The notes below the pieces were generated by a model that saw only the letters and a program-made list of their open reading frames with translations, did no database searches and was not told the DNA's origin. From Halomicrobium urmianum (GTDB taxonomy: Archaea; Halobacteriota; Halobacteria; Halobacteriales; Haloarculaceae), in contig NZ_CP084090.1 in assembly GCF_020217425.1 (NCBI RefSeq), forward strand, positions 1 through 64,000: DNA of 64,000 nt. The letters are read 5' to 3'. Of the stretch, positions 53,524 to 61,139 are shown one piece after another. The translations under genes and the position numbers were made by a program. The stretch's first letter is position 1. Each line of letters begins with the position of its first letter.

Positions 53524-54368
53524 CGCTCTACGGCGTCGGGCTCGGTCCGGGCGACGCGGACCTCGTGACCGTCCGCGGGAAGCGGGTTCTGGCGGAGGCC
53601 GACGTCGTCTTCTCGCCCGGTCGCCTGTCGCGCTCCGTCGCGACCGAGCACGTCCCGGAGGAGCGCATCGGCGACCTCGACTTCCCGATGACCCGCGACG
53701 AGGAGCGGCTCCGGGCCGCCTGGAAGGAGGCGGCCGCGGAGATCGCGCCACGCGCCCGCGGCGGCGACGCCGCCTTCGTGACGCTGGGCGACCCGAACGT
53801 CTACTCCACGTTCGGCCACCTCCGGCGGACGATGCGCGCGTTCCACCCCGACGTCGACCTCGAGATCGTCCCCGGCGTCAGCGCGGTGACGGCCTTCGCC
53901 ACCGCGCTGGGCGTCGAGATCCCTGCCGGCGCCGGCATCGCGCTCCGGGAGGCCGACAAGGGGGCCTCGCCCACCGGTCCCGACCGGATGGTCCTGTTCA
54001 AGGTGACCGACGCGCCGGCGACCCACGGGGGCCTCGTGGAGGCCGGCTACGACGTGGTCTACGGCCGCCGGCTCTACATGGAGCAGGGCGAGACAGTGGT
54101 GACGGACGACCCGACCGACGTCGCCGAGCGAGACTACTACACGCTGGCCTACGCCGAACGCCCCGACGCCCGCGTCGAGAAGGCGACCGACGCGTTCCTC
54201 GAGGGCGCGGACGAGGCCGGCGTCGTGACGGACGGGGGTGAGCACTCCGAAGGAGTGCGATCCTCGTCAGACCGCAGATCTGACGGCGGGGACCACAGAC
54301 CAGTCAGCGCCCGCGCCCGTCAGGAGCGCTCCGAGAGCGAACTCTGCGGCGACGAGGTGCGGCGATGA
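53520..54368 (+). CDS. cbiL: Cobalt-precorrin-2 C20-methyltransferase
   Basis: A 282-residue tetrapyrrole methylase. N-terminal GVGLGPGDADLVTVRGKR (SAM pocket), the FVTLGDPNVYSTFGHLRR segment near residue 87 and VPGVSAVTAFATALG near 118 identify CbiL. The domain ends near residue 238; the last 45 residues are an odd Arg/Ser/Glu-rich tail (VRSSSDRRSDGGDHRPVSAR) encoded by palindrome-rich DNA (GTCAGA/TCTGAC at about 54269-54287), apparently added by a spacer-like insertion. Confidence 0.9.
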   Translation: MTLYGVGLGPGDADLVTVRGKRVLAEADVVFSPGRLSRSVATEHVPEERIGDLDFPMTRDEERLRAAWKEAAAEIAPRARGGDAAFVTLGDPNVYSTFGHLRRTMRAFHPDVDLEIVPGVSAVTAFATALGVEIPAGAGIALREADKGASPTGPDRMVLFKVTDAPATHGGLVEAGYDVVYGRRLYMEQGETVVTDDPTDVAERDYYTLAYAERPDARVEKATDAFLEGADEAGVVTDGGEHSEGVRSSSDRRSDGGDHRPVSARARQERSESELCGDEVRR

Positions 54369-55264
54369 GCGACGCGCCCGACGACGCGGGAGCCGCCGAA
54401 GACCCGCAGGCCGCCATCGACGAGGCAGCGGGCGATCGAGACCGGCGCGTCGACGAACACAGCGCCGGCGACGAGCAGGAGGGGATTCCGTTCGTGGGTG
54501 CGGGTCCCGGCGATCCGCGCCTGCTGACCGTCGCCGGCCGCGAGCTGCTCGCCGACGCCGACCTCGTGGTCCACGCGGGCTCGCTGGTCAACAGCGAGCT
54601 CCTGGAGGAGTACTGCGCCGACGCGGAGACGGTCTCCTCCATCGGCAAGGACCTCGAGGAGCTGATCCCGCTGCTGCGTGACGCCTACGAGGGCGGCCGC
54701 GAGGTGGTGCGCCTCCACAGCGGCGACCCGGCCATCTACGGTGCGGCGCTGGAGCAGATGGACGCGCTGGAGCACGAGGGCGTCCCCACCTACGTCGTCC
54801 CCGGCGTCACGTCGGCGTTCGCCGCCAGCGCGACCCTGCACACGCAGTTGACGCTCAACGAGGTCGCCAACCACGTCGCCTTCACCCGACCGCAGGGCGA
54901 GACGCTGGACCCCGACGAGGACCACATCTCCGAGTTCGTCGAGATGGGCGACGTGACCACCTGCGTCTACCTCGGGACCCACGCCGTCGCGGACACGATG
55001 GACCGCCTGCTGGCGGACGGCCACGATCCAGAGACGCCTGTCGCCGTGGTCTATCACGCCTCCTGGCCCGACGAGGACGTCATCGAGGGGACCATCGGGA
55101 CGATCTCCGAGAAGGTCGAGGAGGCCGGCTACCGTGCCTCCGCGCTCGTCCTGATCGGCGACGCCGTCGGCGGCGACGGCTACGAGCGGTCCTACCTCTA
55201 CGGCGACTGGGCGAACCGGGGATCAGACGGGGACGACGCTGCCTCGCAGGAGGCCGACGACTAG
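54365..55264 (+). CDS. cbiF: Cobalt-precorrin-4 C11-methyltransferase
   Basis: A 299-residue tetrapyrrole methylase. After an acidic N-terminal extension of about 40 residues comes PFVGAGPGDPRLLTVAGREL. The motif RLHSGDPAIYGAALEQMDAL is the CbiF/CobM signature, with VPGVTSAFAASATLHTQLT following. It overlaps cbiL by 4 nt. The cysteine/His residues expected in homologues are compatible. The acidic N-terminal addition is not typical of bacterial CbiF. Confidence 0.92.
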   Translation: MSDAPDDAGAAEDPQAAIDEAAGDRDRRVDEHSAGDEQEGIPFVGAGPGDPRLLTVAGRELLADADLVVHAGSLVNSELLEEYCADAETVSSIGKDLEELIPLLRDAYEGGREVVRLHSGDPAIYGAALEQMDALEHEGVPTYVVPGVTSAFAASATLHTQLTLNEVANHVAFTRPQGETLDPDEDHISEFVEMGDVTTCVYLGTHAVADTMDRLLADGHDPETPVAVVYHASWPDEDVIEGTIGTISEKVEEAGYRASALVLIGDAVGGDGYERSYLYGDWANRGSDGDDAASQEADD

Positions 55265-55634
55265 GATGCGCGACTCACCGTACGGAGAACAGCCAGAAAG
55301 CCCCCGGATCGTCGACTCCCGCGGCTCGCTGTCGTTCGAGAGAGCGAAGCTCTCTCGTGATGTCGTCAGATTCCGACGGAATCTGACTGCAAGCGGCAAA
55401 TCTCTGATTTCCCGCAATGACGAAAGCTTCGGCGTCTTTCGAACCACGACCTTCGGCCTTCGGCCTGCGGTGCTTACGTCGCCGGGGTTCGTCGACGATC
55501 CGGCCCCTTTCATTCCCGAAGGACGCCTCCGGCGTCCTTCGACCCTCGCGGAGGCTTCGCCTCCGCTCAGTCCCACCCTCGTGGCTGATAGGCCGGCAGT
55601 CACGGGCGGCTGCTTCACCGGCCGACACGCGATC
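55265..55634 (+). repeat. Palindrome-rich spacer between cbiF and cbiG
   Basis: About 370 nt filled with short perfect hairpins: GAGAGAGCGAAGCTCTCTC (55339-55357), CAGATTC..GAATCTG, GAAGGACGCC..GGCGTCCTTC near 55518-55540 and GCGGAGGC-TTC-GCCTCCGC near 55550. It happens to stay open in the cbiG frame from 55266. Similar hairpins lie near 26.9 kb, so this looks like accumulated small repeats rather than coding sequence. No gene is called. Confidence 0.6.
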
Positions 55635-56636
55635 ATGAGCACGGACACAGACGACGCGGAGACTGACGCATCGACCGACGACAGCGGCGGGCACTGCTCG
55701 ACGCCGGACAGCGACGGCGAGGTCGCCGAGGACGTCGCAGTCGTGGCGTTCGAGCGCAAGATGGACACCGCCGAGGAGATCGTCGACGACCTCGTCGACC
55801 GCTACGAGTCCGTCGAGATCCTGGAGTACCGCGGCGACGTGTTCGCCGAGCACTGGGGCGAGTACGACTGCTTCGTCGGTCTGATGGCCAGCGGCATCGC
55901 GATGCGCAAGACCGCGCCGCTGCTGGACGACAAGTGGGACGATCCCGCCATCGTCGTGGTCGACGAGGAACTGACGTGGGCCATCCCGATCACCGGCGGC
56001 CACCACGGCGCCAACCAGGTCGCCGACGACCTCGCGTCGATGGGCGCGGTGCCGGCGATGACCACCGCCAGCGAGGCGGCGGACGAGCAGGGCGTCGAGA
56101 AGCAGGCGAAAGCGCTGGACGCCCACGTCGTCAACGGCGACTCGACGGTGGCGACGAACCTGGCCGTGCTCGACGACGAACTCGGGCCGGTCGAGCGCCT
56201 CGACGGGCCGAGAGCAGTCGTGGTGGGCGACGACGTGACCGTGCTGAAGCGGAACGGGGATTCGGACGACGGCGGTGTCGTCCTCGGCACCGGCAGCGTC
56301 TCCGGCGCGAGGAGCGAGCAGTTCCTCGCAGCGTGGGAGGAAGCCCTCGACGAGGTCGGGAAGGACTGGGACGACGTGGAGTTCGTCGCCACGGGGACGC
56401 GCAAGGAGGACGAGGAGGGGCTGTTGGAAGCCGCCGCTGAGAAGGACCTCGGCGTCGTCGCGCTGGCGAAGGAGGACCTCGAGGAGTTCGAGGGGCCGAC
56501 CCCCTCGCGCTCGAAGGAGCTGATCGGCTGGCCCGGCATCGCGGAGGCCGCGGCCATCGCCGCCGGGCGCGAGCACGACCTGCTGCTGGAGAAGCGCAGC
56601 CACGACGACGCCGTGACCGTGGCGATCGGGCGCTAG
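55635..56636 (+). CDS. cbiG: Cobalt-precorrin-5A hydrolase
   Basis: A 333-residue enzyme opening the delta-lactone ring of cobalt-precorrin-5A. The start MSTDTDDAETDASTDD is an acidic tail; then VAVVAFERKMDTAEEIVDDL, FVGLMASGIAMRKTAPLL, ITGGHHGANQVADDLA and the C-terminal GTGSVSGARSEQFLAAW and TGTRKEDEEGLLEAA segments match CbiG. An in-frame start at 55266 would include the palindromic spacer and is rejected. The 369-nt spacer means it may need internal initiation. Confidence 0.9.
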   Translation: MSTDTDDAETDASTDDSGGHCSTPDSDGEVAEDVAVVAFERKMDTAEEIVDDLVDRYESVEILEYRGDVFAEHWGEYDCFVGLMASGIAMRKTAPLLDDKWDDPAIVVVDEELTWAIPITGGHHGANQVADDLASMGAVPAMTTASEAADEQGVEKQAKALDAHVVNGDSTVATNLAVLDDELGPVERLDGPRAVVVGDDVTVLKRNGDSDDGGVVLGTGSVSGARSEQFLAAWEEALDEVGKDWDDVEFVATGTRKEDEEGLLEAAAEKDLGVVALAKEDLEEFEGPTPSRSKELIGWPGIAEAAAIAAGREHDLLLEKRSHDDAVTVAIGR

Positions 56637-56672
56637 GGCGACGGCACGCCCGGGCCGGCAACCAGCGTTACG

Positions 56673-56695
56673 CTAATGCAAACAAAATTGTTTTA
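56673..56695 (+). promoter_or_regulatory. Promoter/operator block of the cbiH operon (copy 2)
   Basis: CTAATGCAAACAAAA-TTGTTTTA, near-identical to the block before cbiT. It holds a perfect 6-2-6 inverted repeat AAACAA-AA-TTGTTT overlapping the TTTTA TATA-like element. The nearest ATG (56720) is 25 nt from that element, as at cbiT. Confidence 0.7.
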
Positions 56696-56719
56696 CCTGA
56701 AAGCGACGTTGTAGACGAT

Positions 56720-56773
56720 ATGCGACGCACCGACTCGACGGCCGCGCCGGCGACGGAGGTGACGCGGTCGTGA
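56720..56773 (+). CDS. Seventeen-residue leader ORF before cbiH
   Basis: ATGCGACGC..CGGTCGTGA encodes MRRTDSTAAPATEVTRS. It starts 25 nt from the TATA-like element, exactly where the cbiT start is relative to its box, so it is predicted to be the first, leaderless start on the mRNA. Its stop TGA overlaps the cbiH GTG. Translation of cbiH would then depend on reinitiation. Whether the peptide itself matters is unknown. Confidence 0.55.
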   Translation: MRRTDSTAAPATEVTRS

Positions 56774-57606
56774 CGGACGACCTCGGAACGCTGTACGTGG
56801 TCGGTATCGGTCCGGGACTGCCCCACGCGATGACCCAGCGGGCGAAGGACGTGATCCGGACGGCCGACTGCGTCATCGCGTCGAACCTCTACCAGGAGTT
56901 CCTCCGGCACGACGGGACGCTCTCGCCGGAGACGGCGGCGGACGGGGGGACAGCGACTACGGCCCGGGGCCGCCCGGAGCAGGAGGTCGTCCGGTCGTCG
57001 ATGGGCCGCCAGATCGAACTCGCCCGCGAGGCGTTCGAGCGCGTCCGCGACGGCGAGGACGTCGCCCACGTCTCCGGCGGCGACCCGAACGTCTACGGGA
57101 AGTCCGACCTCCTCTTCCTGATGGCACGGGAGGACGAGGCCACGGACGTCCCGATCGAGATCGTCCCCGGCGTCACGGCGGCGCTGGGCGGCGCGGCCGC
57201 CCTCGGCGCGCCGCTGTCGAACGACTTCTGCACGGTCTCGCTGTCCGACAAGTGGCGCGGCTGGGACGAGATCGAGGAGAAGCTCCGCGCTGCGGCCATC
57301 TCGGGGTTCGTGATCGTCCTGTACAACTGCTGGCGCAACTACGAGCGCGCCGTCGAGATCGTGCGCGAAGAGCGGGCCGACGACGTGCCCGTCGCCATCG
57401 TCAACGACGCCGGTCGCGGCGACGCCGGCCGCAACGGCGAGGGCCAGACGATCACGACGCTCGGCGAGGCCACCGAACACGACGACGAGGTCGCCGGCAT
57501 GGGCACCTCGCTGATCGTCGGCAACCACGAGACCGAGACCTGGGACAACGACTACGAGCAGTTCCTCGTCACCCCGCGCGGCGGGCGTGACGTCGACGAC
57601 TTCTGA
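56770..57606 (+). CDS. cbiH: Cobalt-precorrin-3B C17-methyltransferase (first copy)
   Basis: A 278-residue tetrapyrrole methylase with GTG start. It has GIGPGLPHAMTQRAKDVIRT, HVSGGDPNVYGKSDLLFLMA near residue 99, VPGVTAALGGAAALGAPLS, and the CbiH-specific SDKWRGWDEIEEKL and YNCWRNYERA. CbiH methylates C17 with ring contraction. It is the first of two related neighbouring genes; the two-copy arrangement is usual in haloarchaea, and the division of labour is unknown. It may be translationally coupled to the leader ORF. Confidence 0.9.
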   Translation: MTDDLGTLYVVGIGPGLPHAMTQRAKDVIRTADCVIASNLYQEFLRHDGTLSPETAADGGTATTARGRPEQEVVRSSMGRQIELAREAFERVRDGEDVAHVSGGDPNVYGKSDLLFLMAREDEATDVPIEIVPGVTAALGGAAALGAPLSNDFCTVSLSDKWRGWDEIEEKLRAAAISGFVIVLYNCWRNYERAVEIVREERADDVPVAIVNDAGRGDAGRNGEGQTITTLGEATEHDDEVAGMGTSLIVGNHETETWDNDYEQFLVTPRGGRDVDDF

Positions 57607-57609
57607 ACC

Positions 57610-58539
57610 ATGAGCACCGACAGCGACACCACGGACGCGAGTACAGACACAGAGTCGAAGTGCGGAGCGAGCGAGGCGAGCGACTCGTCGAGTTCCTCCG
57701 CCTGCGGCGCGTCGTCGAGTGACGACGAGGAGGAGATCGGCGCCACGGTCGACGACTTCGACGCCGAACCCGGGCGGCTGGTCGCGGTGGGCCTCGGTCC
57801 GGGTCAGCCCGAGGGGATGACCCAGCGGGCGCACGCGGCGTTGCAGGAGGCCGAGCACGTCGTCGGCTACACCACCTACGTCGACCTCCTGCCCGACGAG
57901 ATCACCGACGACGCGGAGGACGTCTACGACACGCCGATGTGCGGCGAGGTCTCCCGGACGGAGGAGGCCATCGACCGCGCGCTCGCGGGCAACCACGTCG
58001 CGATCATCGGCAGCGGCGATCCCAACGTGTACGCGCTGGCGGGGCTCGCCCTGGAGATCCTCGAATCGAAGGGCGCGACGGCGTCGACGGTCGACTTCGA
58101 CGTCGTCCCGGGCGTCCCGGCCGCGCAGTCCTGCGCCGCCCGGGTCGGCGCGCCCCTCGTGAACGACACCGTCTCCATCTCGCTGTCGGACCACCTGACG
58201 GACATGCCGACCATCGAGTCGCGGCTCCACGCAGCGGCCAAGGAGGGGTTCACGATCGCCGTCTACAACCCCTGGAGCCGCAAGCGCCGGGACAACTACG
58301 AGAAGTGCTGCGAGATCCTGCTGGAGCACCGCGACCCCGAGACGCCCGTCGGCGTCGTCCACGCCGCCGGCCGCGAGGACGAACGGGTCGAGATCGTCGA
58401 ACTGGGGGACCTGCCCGACCTGGGCGAGACCGACCTCGTGGACATGACCACGACGCTGCTGGTCGGCAACGAGGACACGTACGTCTGGGACGACCGGATG
58501 GTCACGCCGCGGGGCTACGAGACGAAATACGAGTACTGA
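57610..58539 (+). CDS. cbiH: Cobalt-precorrin-3B C17-methyltransferase (second copy)
   Basis: A 309-residue paralogue of the preceding gene. An acidic, Ser/Cys-rich extension of about 55 residues (ESKCGASEASDSSSSSACGA) precedes VAVGLGPGQPEGMTQRAHAA. It shares IGSGDPNVYALAGLALEIL, VPGVPAAQSCAARVGAPL, SLSDHLTDMPTIESRL and YNPWSRKRRDNYEKCCEIL, the closer match to bacterial CbiH. The Cys-containing extension could bind metal. It is separated from copy 1 by 3 nt. Confidence 0.9.
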   Translation: MSTDSDTTDASTDTESKCGASEASDSSSSSACGASSSDDEEEIGATVDDFDAEPGRLVAVGLGPGQPEGMTQRAHAALQEAEHVVGYTTYVDLLPDEITDDAEDVYDTPMCGEVSRTEEAIDRALAGNHVAIIGSGDPNVYALAGLALEILESKGATASTVDFDVVPGVPAAQSCAARVGAPLVNDTVSISLSDHLTDMPTIESRLHAAAKEGFTIAVYNPWSRKRRDNYEKCCEILLEHRDPETPVGVVHAAGREDERVEIVELGDLPDLGETDLVDMTTTLLVGNEDTYVWDDRMVTPRGYETKYEY

Positions 58540-58541
58540 CA

Positions 58542-58817
58542 ATGTATACAGTTTCCGTCGACCGCGAGGCCTGCGACGGCGTGTTCGCCTGCCTCGTCCG
58601 GGACGACCGCTTCGTCGAGGACGACGACGGCCTGGCGACGTTCGACGCGGAGGCAGCCGTGGAACTGGAACGAACAGAGGAGTCAGTCACCGCGACGTTC
58701 GACGATGACCGGCGAGACGACGCCGAGCAGGCCGCCGCGGCGTGTCCGCTGGACGCGATCAGCGTCGAGGAGGCGGCCGCCAGGGACGACGCCGAGACGG
58801 CGGAGGCGGAACCGTGA
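58542..58817 (+). CDS. Three-cysteine ferredoxin-like protein
   Basis: A 91-residue acidic ferredoxin-like protein beginning MYTVSVDREACDGVFACLVR. It has Cys-x5-Cys in place of the CxxCxxC set and a later AACPLDAI (CP), three Cys in all. That pattern is known from [3Fe-4S] ferredoxins (cytochrome P450 type), so a [3Fe-4S] cluster is likely. It probably supplies electrons for cobalt or ring reduction in the cbi pathway. It starts 3 nt after the second cbiH. Confidence 0.85.
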   Translation: MYTVSVDREACDGVFACLVRDDRFVEDDDGLATFDAEAAVELERTEESVTATFDDDRRDDAEQAAAACPLDAISVEEAAARDDAETAEAEP

Positions 58818-59488
58818 GCATCGAGACGGGCACGCCCGACGACATGCTGGCGTCCCATCCCGAGACGGCGTACTTCTGGGGTCGGGTCGCCGCCGACGGC
58901 GAGTGCGAGCGCGACTGCGTGACCGTCCGGACGAACGACGAGACGGCGGCCCGTCGGCTCGCGGCCGTCGCGGGCGCCGAGCAGGTCGACCAGCGCATCC
59001 GCGAGCGCGACTACGCCCACGACACCTCGATCACGCGCCGCGAGGAGGAGTTCACGGTGCAGGTGTTCGGGTCGCTGGCCGACCGCGCGAGCGCGGCCCT
59101 GGGTCTGCCGTACGACGGCGAGATCGGGGGCTACCGACTCGACGCCCTTCGCGACCACGAGCGGGAGCTCCTGCGCGGCCTGCTGGAGGGCTGCGGGACG
59201 GTCTGCTACAAGTCGGCAGAGGGAGACGGCGACGACGCCGTGGGAGTTTCCTTCGTCCACGAGGACGAACACCTGTTGCGGACCGTCCAGACCCTCCTCG
59301 ACGACATGCCCGTCGACGCGCCTCACGGCGACCTCTCGGACGCCTCCTCGGGCTACTGGTTCGGGCTGGACGACGACGCCGCGCCCGACTTCGGCCGGTG
59401 GGTCTACGAGGGCAGCGACGATACGGGCCTGTTCGCGCCGAGTCGCCGGCGGAAGCTCCGGCAGTCGATCGAGCGCGTGGAGCCATGA
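58814..59488 (+). CDS. Cobalamin-cluster protein of unknown function
   Basis: A 224-residue soluble protein whose GTG start overlaps the ferredoxin stop. It is Cys/His-poor except for GECERDCVTVRTNDE and EGCGTVCYKSAEG; an internal repeat-like form is possible (DDMLASHPETAYFWGRVAAD, then GLLEGCGTVCYKS), resembling a LAGLIDADG-type fold in outline. No family is recognised. It is embedded between the ferredoxin and cbiX with overlaps on both sides, so it probably acts in cobalt insertion or redox handling of the corrinoid. Confidence 0.75.
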   Translation: MSIETGTPDDMLASHPETAYFWGRVAADGECERDCVTVRTNDETAARRLAAVAGAEQVDQRIRERDYAHDTSITRREEEFTVQVFGSLADRASAALGLPYDGEIGGYRLDALRDHERELLRGLLEGCGTVCYKSAEGDGDDAVGVSFVHEDEHLLRTVQTLLDDMPVDAPHGDLSDASSGYWFGLDDDAAPDFGRWVYEGSDDTGLFAPSRRRKLRQSIERVEP

Positions 59489-60708
59489 GCCGGACCACGA
59501 GCGCGCCGGACAGCCTCGACGACGAGGCCGTGCTGCTCGTCGGCCACGGATCGCGCCGCGAGAAGTCCAACGAGCAGGTCAGGGAGCTGGCGGCGGACCT
59601 GGAGGCGCGGCTGGGCGTCCCCGTCGACGCCGCGTTCCTCGAGCTCGCGGAGCCGGCCATCGACAAGGCCATCGACGGGCTGGCACCCACCGTCTCGTCG
59701 ATCGCCGTCGTCCACCTGTCACTGTTCGCCGCCAGCCACGTCAAGAATGACGTGCCGCTGGCCGTCGAGCAGGCCCGCGAGCGCCACCCGGAACTGACCA
59801 TCGACAGCGGTGCGCACCTTGGCGTCCACCCCGCCATCCTCGACCTGCTGGACGACCGTGCGGCGGCAGTCGAGGCGGAACTCGGCGTCGACCGCGAGGA
59901 CGGCGACGTAGCCGTGGTGCTGTGTGCGCGCGGCTCCAGCGACCCGGACGCCAACGCGGACGTCCACAAGCTGGCCCGCCTGCTGTACGAGGGTCGCGCC
60001 TTCGACCGCGTCGAGGCCTCGTTCGTCGGCGTCACGGAGCCGCGACTCGACGAGACGCTCCACGACCTCGCGAAGACCCGCCCGGACGCCGTGGTCGTCC
60101 TGCCGTACATGCTCGGCGACGGCGTCCTCACGGGCCGGATCAGGGACGACGCTCGCGTGTTCGACGAGGAGTACCCCTACGTCGACGCCGCGCCGGGCGA
60201 GCCGCTGGGGACGGACCCGCGCCTGCTGGACGTGCTCGGCGACCGCTGGCAGGAGGCCCGCACGGGCAGCGTCGACATGTCCTGCGACACCTGCAAGTAC
60301 AAGGTCGAACTCGACGGCTACGAGGACGATCGGGGCGGCGCCCGCGCGATGCTGCGGGCGCTGACCCACCAGGCGGAGCACGCCGACCGCGAGGATGTCG
60401 GCGACGACCCGCACGGCCACGACGCGCCGGAGAAGCACGTCGCCGTCTGCACGAACCAGACCTGCGCCGCCGACGGGTCGCCCGCCGTCCTCGAACGGCT
60501 GCGTCAGGCCGCCCGCGACAGCGACGACTGCGACGCCCGCATCACGCGCTCGTCCTGTCTCGGCCGCTGCGGCGACGGTCCGATGGTCGCCGTCTACCCC
60601 GACGGCGTCTGGTACGGCGGCGTCGAGAGCGACAACGCCGATCGCATCGTCTCGTCCCACCTCGACCGGGACCGCATCGTATCGGATTTAGTCGATCAGA
60701 CGCTCTGA
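59485..60708 (+). CDS. cbiX: Sirohydrochlorin cobaltochelatase fused to a [2Fe-2S] ferredoxin-like domain
   Basis: A 407-residue fusion. The CbiX part (about 1-260) has two copies of the chelatase fold, with VLLVGHGSRREKSNEQVREL and the metal-binding His in VVHLSLFAASHVKNDVPLA. A Cys segment (VDMSCDTCKYKVEL) and charged linker connect to a C-terminal thioredoxin-fold ferredoxin with four Cys (VCTNQTCAADG and SSCLGRCGDGP). CbiX inserts Co2+ into sirohydrochlorin to start the anaerobic pathway. The fused Fe-S domain may manage cobalt redox state. Confidence 0.92.
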   Translation: MSRTTSAPDSLDDEAVLLVGHGSRREKSNEQVRELAADLEARLGVPVDAAFLELAEPAIDKAIDGLAPTVSSIAVVHLSLFAASHVKNDVPLAVEQARERHPELTIDSGAHLGVHPAILDLLDDRAAAVEAELGVDREDGDVAVVLCARGSSDPDANADVHKLARLLYEGRAFDRVEASFVGVTEPRLDETLHDLAKTRPDAVVVLPYMLGDGVLTGRIRDDARVFDEEYPYVDAAPGEPLGTDPRLLDVLGDRWQEARTGSVDMSCDTCKYKVELDGYEDDRGGARAMLRALTHQAEHADREDVGDDPHGHDAPEKHVAVCTNQTCAADGSPAVLERLRQAARDSDDCDARITRSSCLGRCGDGPMVAVYPDGVWYGGVESDNADRIVSSHLDRDRIVSDLVDQTL

Positions 60709-60714
60709 TAGAAC

Positions 60715-61086
60715 ATGAGCTGCTACGAGATCGAAGCGCTGCGACTCGGCCTGCTGAACGTCCTCGGCACCGACGACGACCACGCCCGCGAGCACGCGGT
60801 GCAGGAACTGGAGGGTCACCTCGACGGACCGATCGAGGGGCTGGCGAACGCGGACACCCTCACCGAGATCGAGCGCCACCTCGACGCGGCGCTGGTCGAC
60901 CTCGAGGAGGAGATCGCACGGGCGGACGAGAGCGACCCGGAGTACGACTATCTCCGGGGCCGCCTCGTCGCCGTCCGCGACGCCGAGCGGGCGGTCGGGC
61001 GGCTGACGACCCAGGGCGAGGACGTCCTCGCGGGGCTGGGCGAGGCCCACGACGTCCTCCACGAGGCCTTCCCCGTCGACGAGTAG
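60715..61086 (+). CDS. DUF3209 family protein
   Basis: A 123-residue all-helical acidic protein starting MSCYEIEALRLGLLNVLG. It occurs next to cbiX in haloarchaeal cobalamin clusters. It looks like a small helical bundle (EIERHLDAALVDLEEEIARA) with no obvious cofactor site other than Cys3. The role in cobalamin synthesis is inferred by position only. It is the last gene of the cbiH unit, 6 nt after cbiX. Confidence 0.8.
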   Translation: MSCYEIEALRLGLLNVLGTDDDHAREHAVQELEGHLDGPIEGLANADTLTEIERHLDAALVDLEEEIARADESDPEYDYLRGRLVAVRDAERAVGRLTTQGEDVLAGLGEAHDVLHEAFPVDE

Positions 61087-61139
61087 CCGGTACCCCTCGA
61101 CCGTTTTCATCGGTAGCGCGAGAAGAGCAAGTGGCCCGG

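Noticed and set aside
55266-55634. N-terminal extension of cbiG across the palindromic spacer
   Set aside because: The added residues are low-complexity products of hairpins and lie outside the CbiG domain; the ATG at 55635 fits better.
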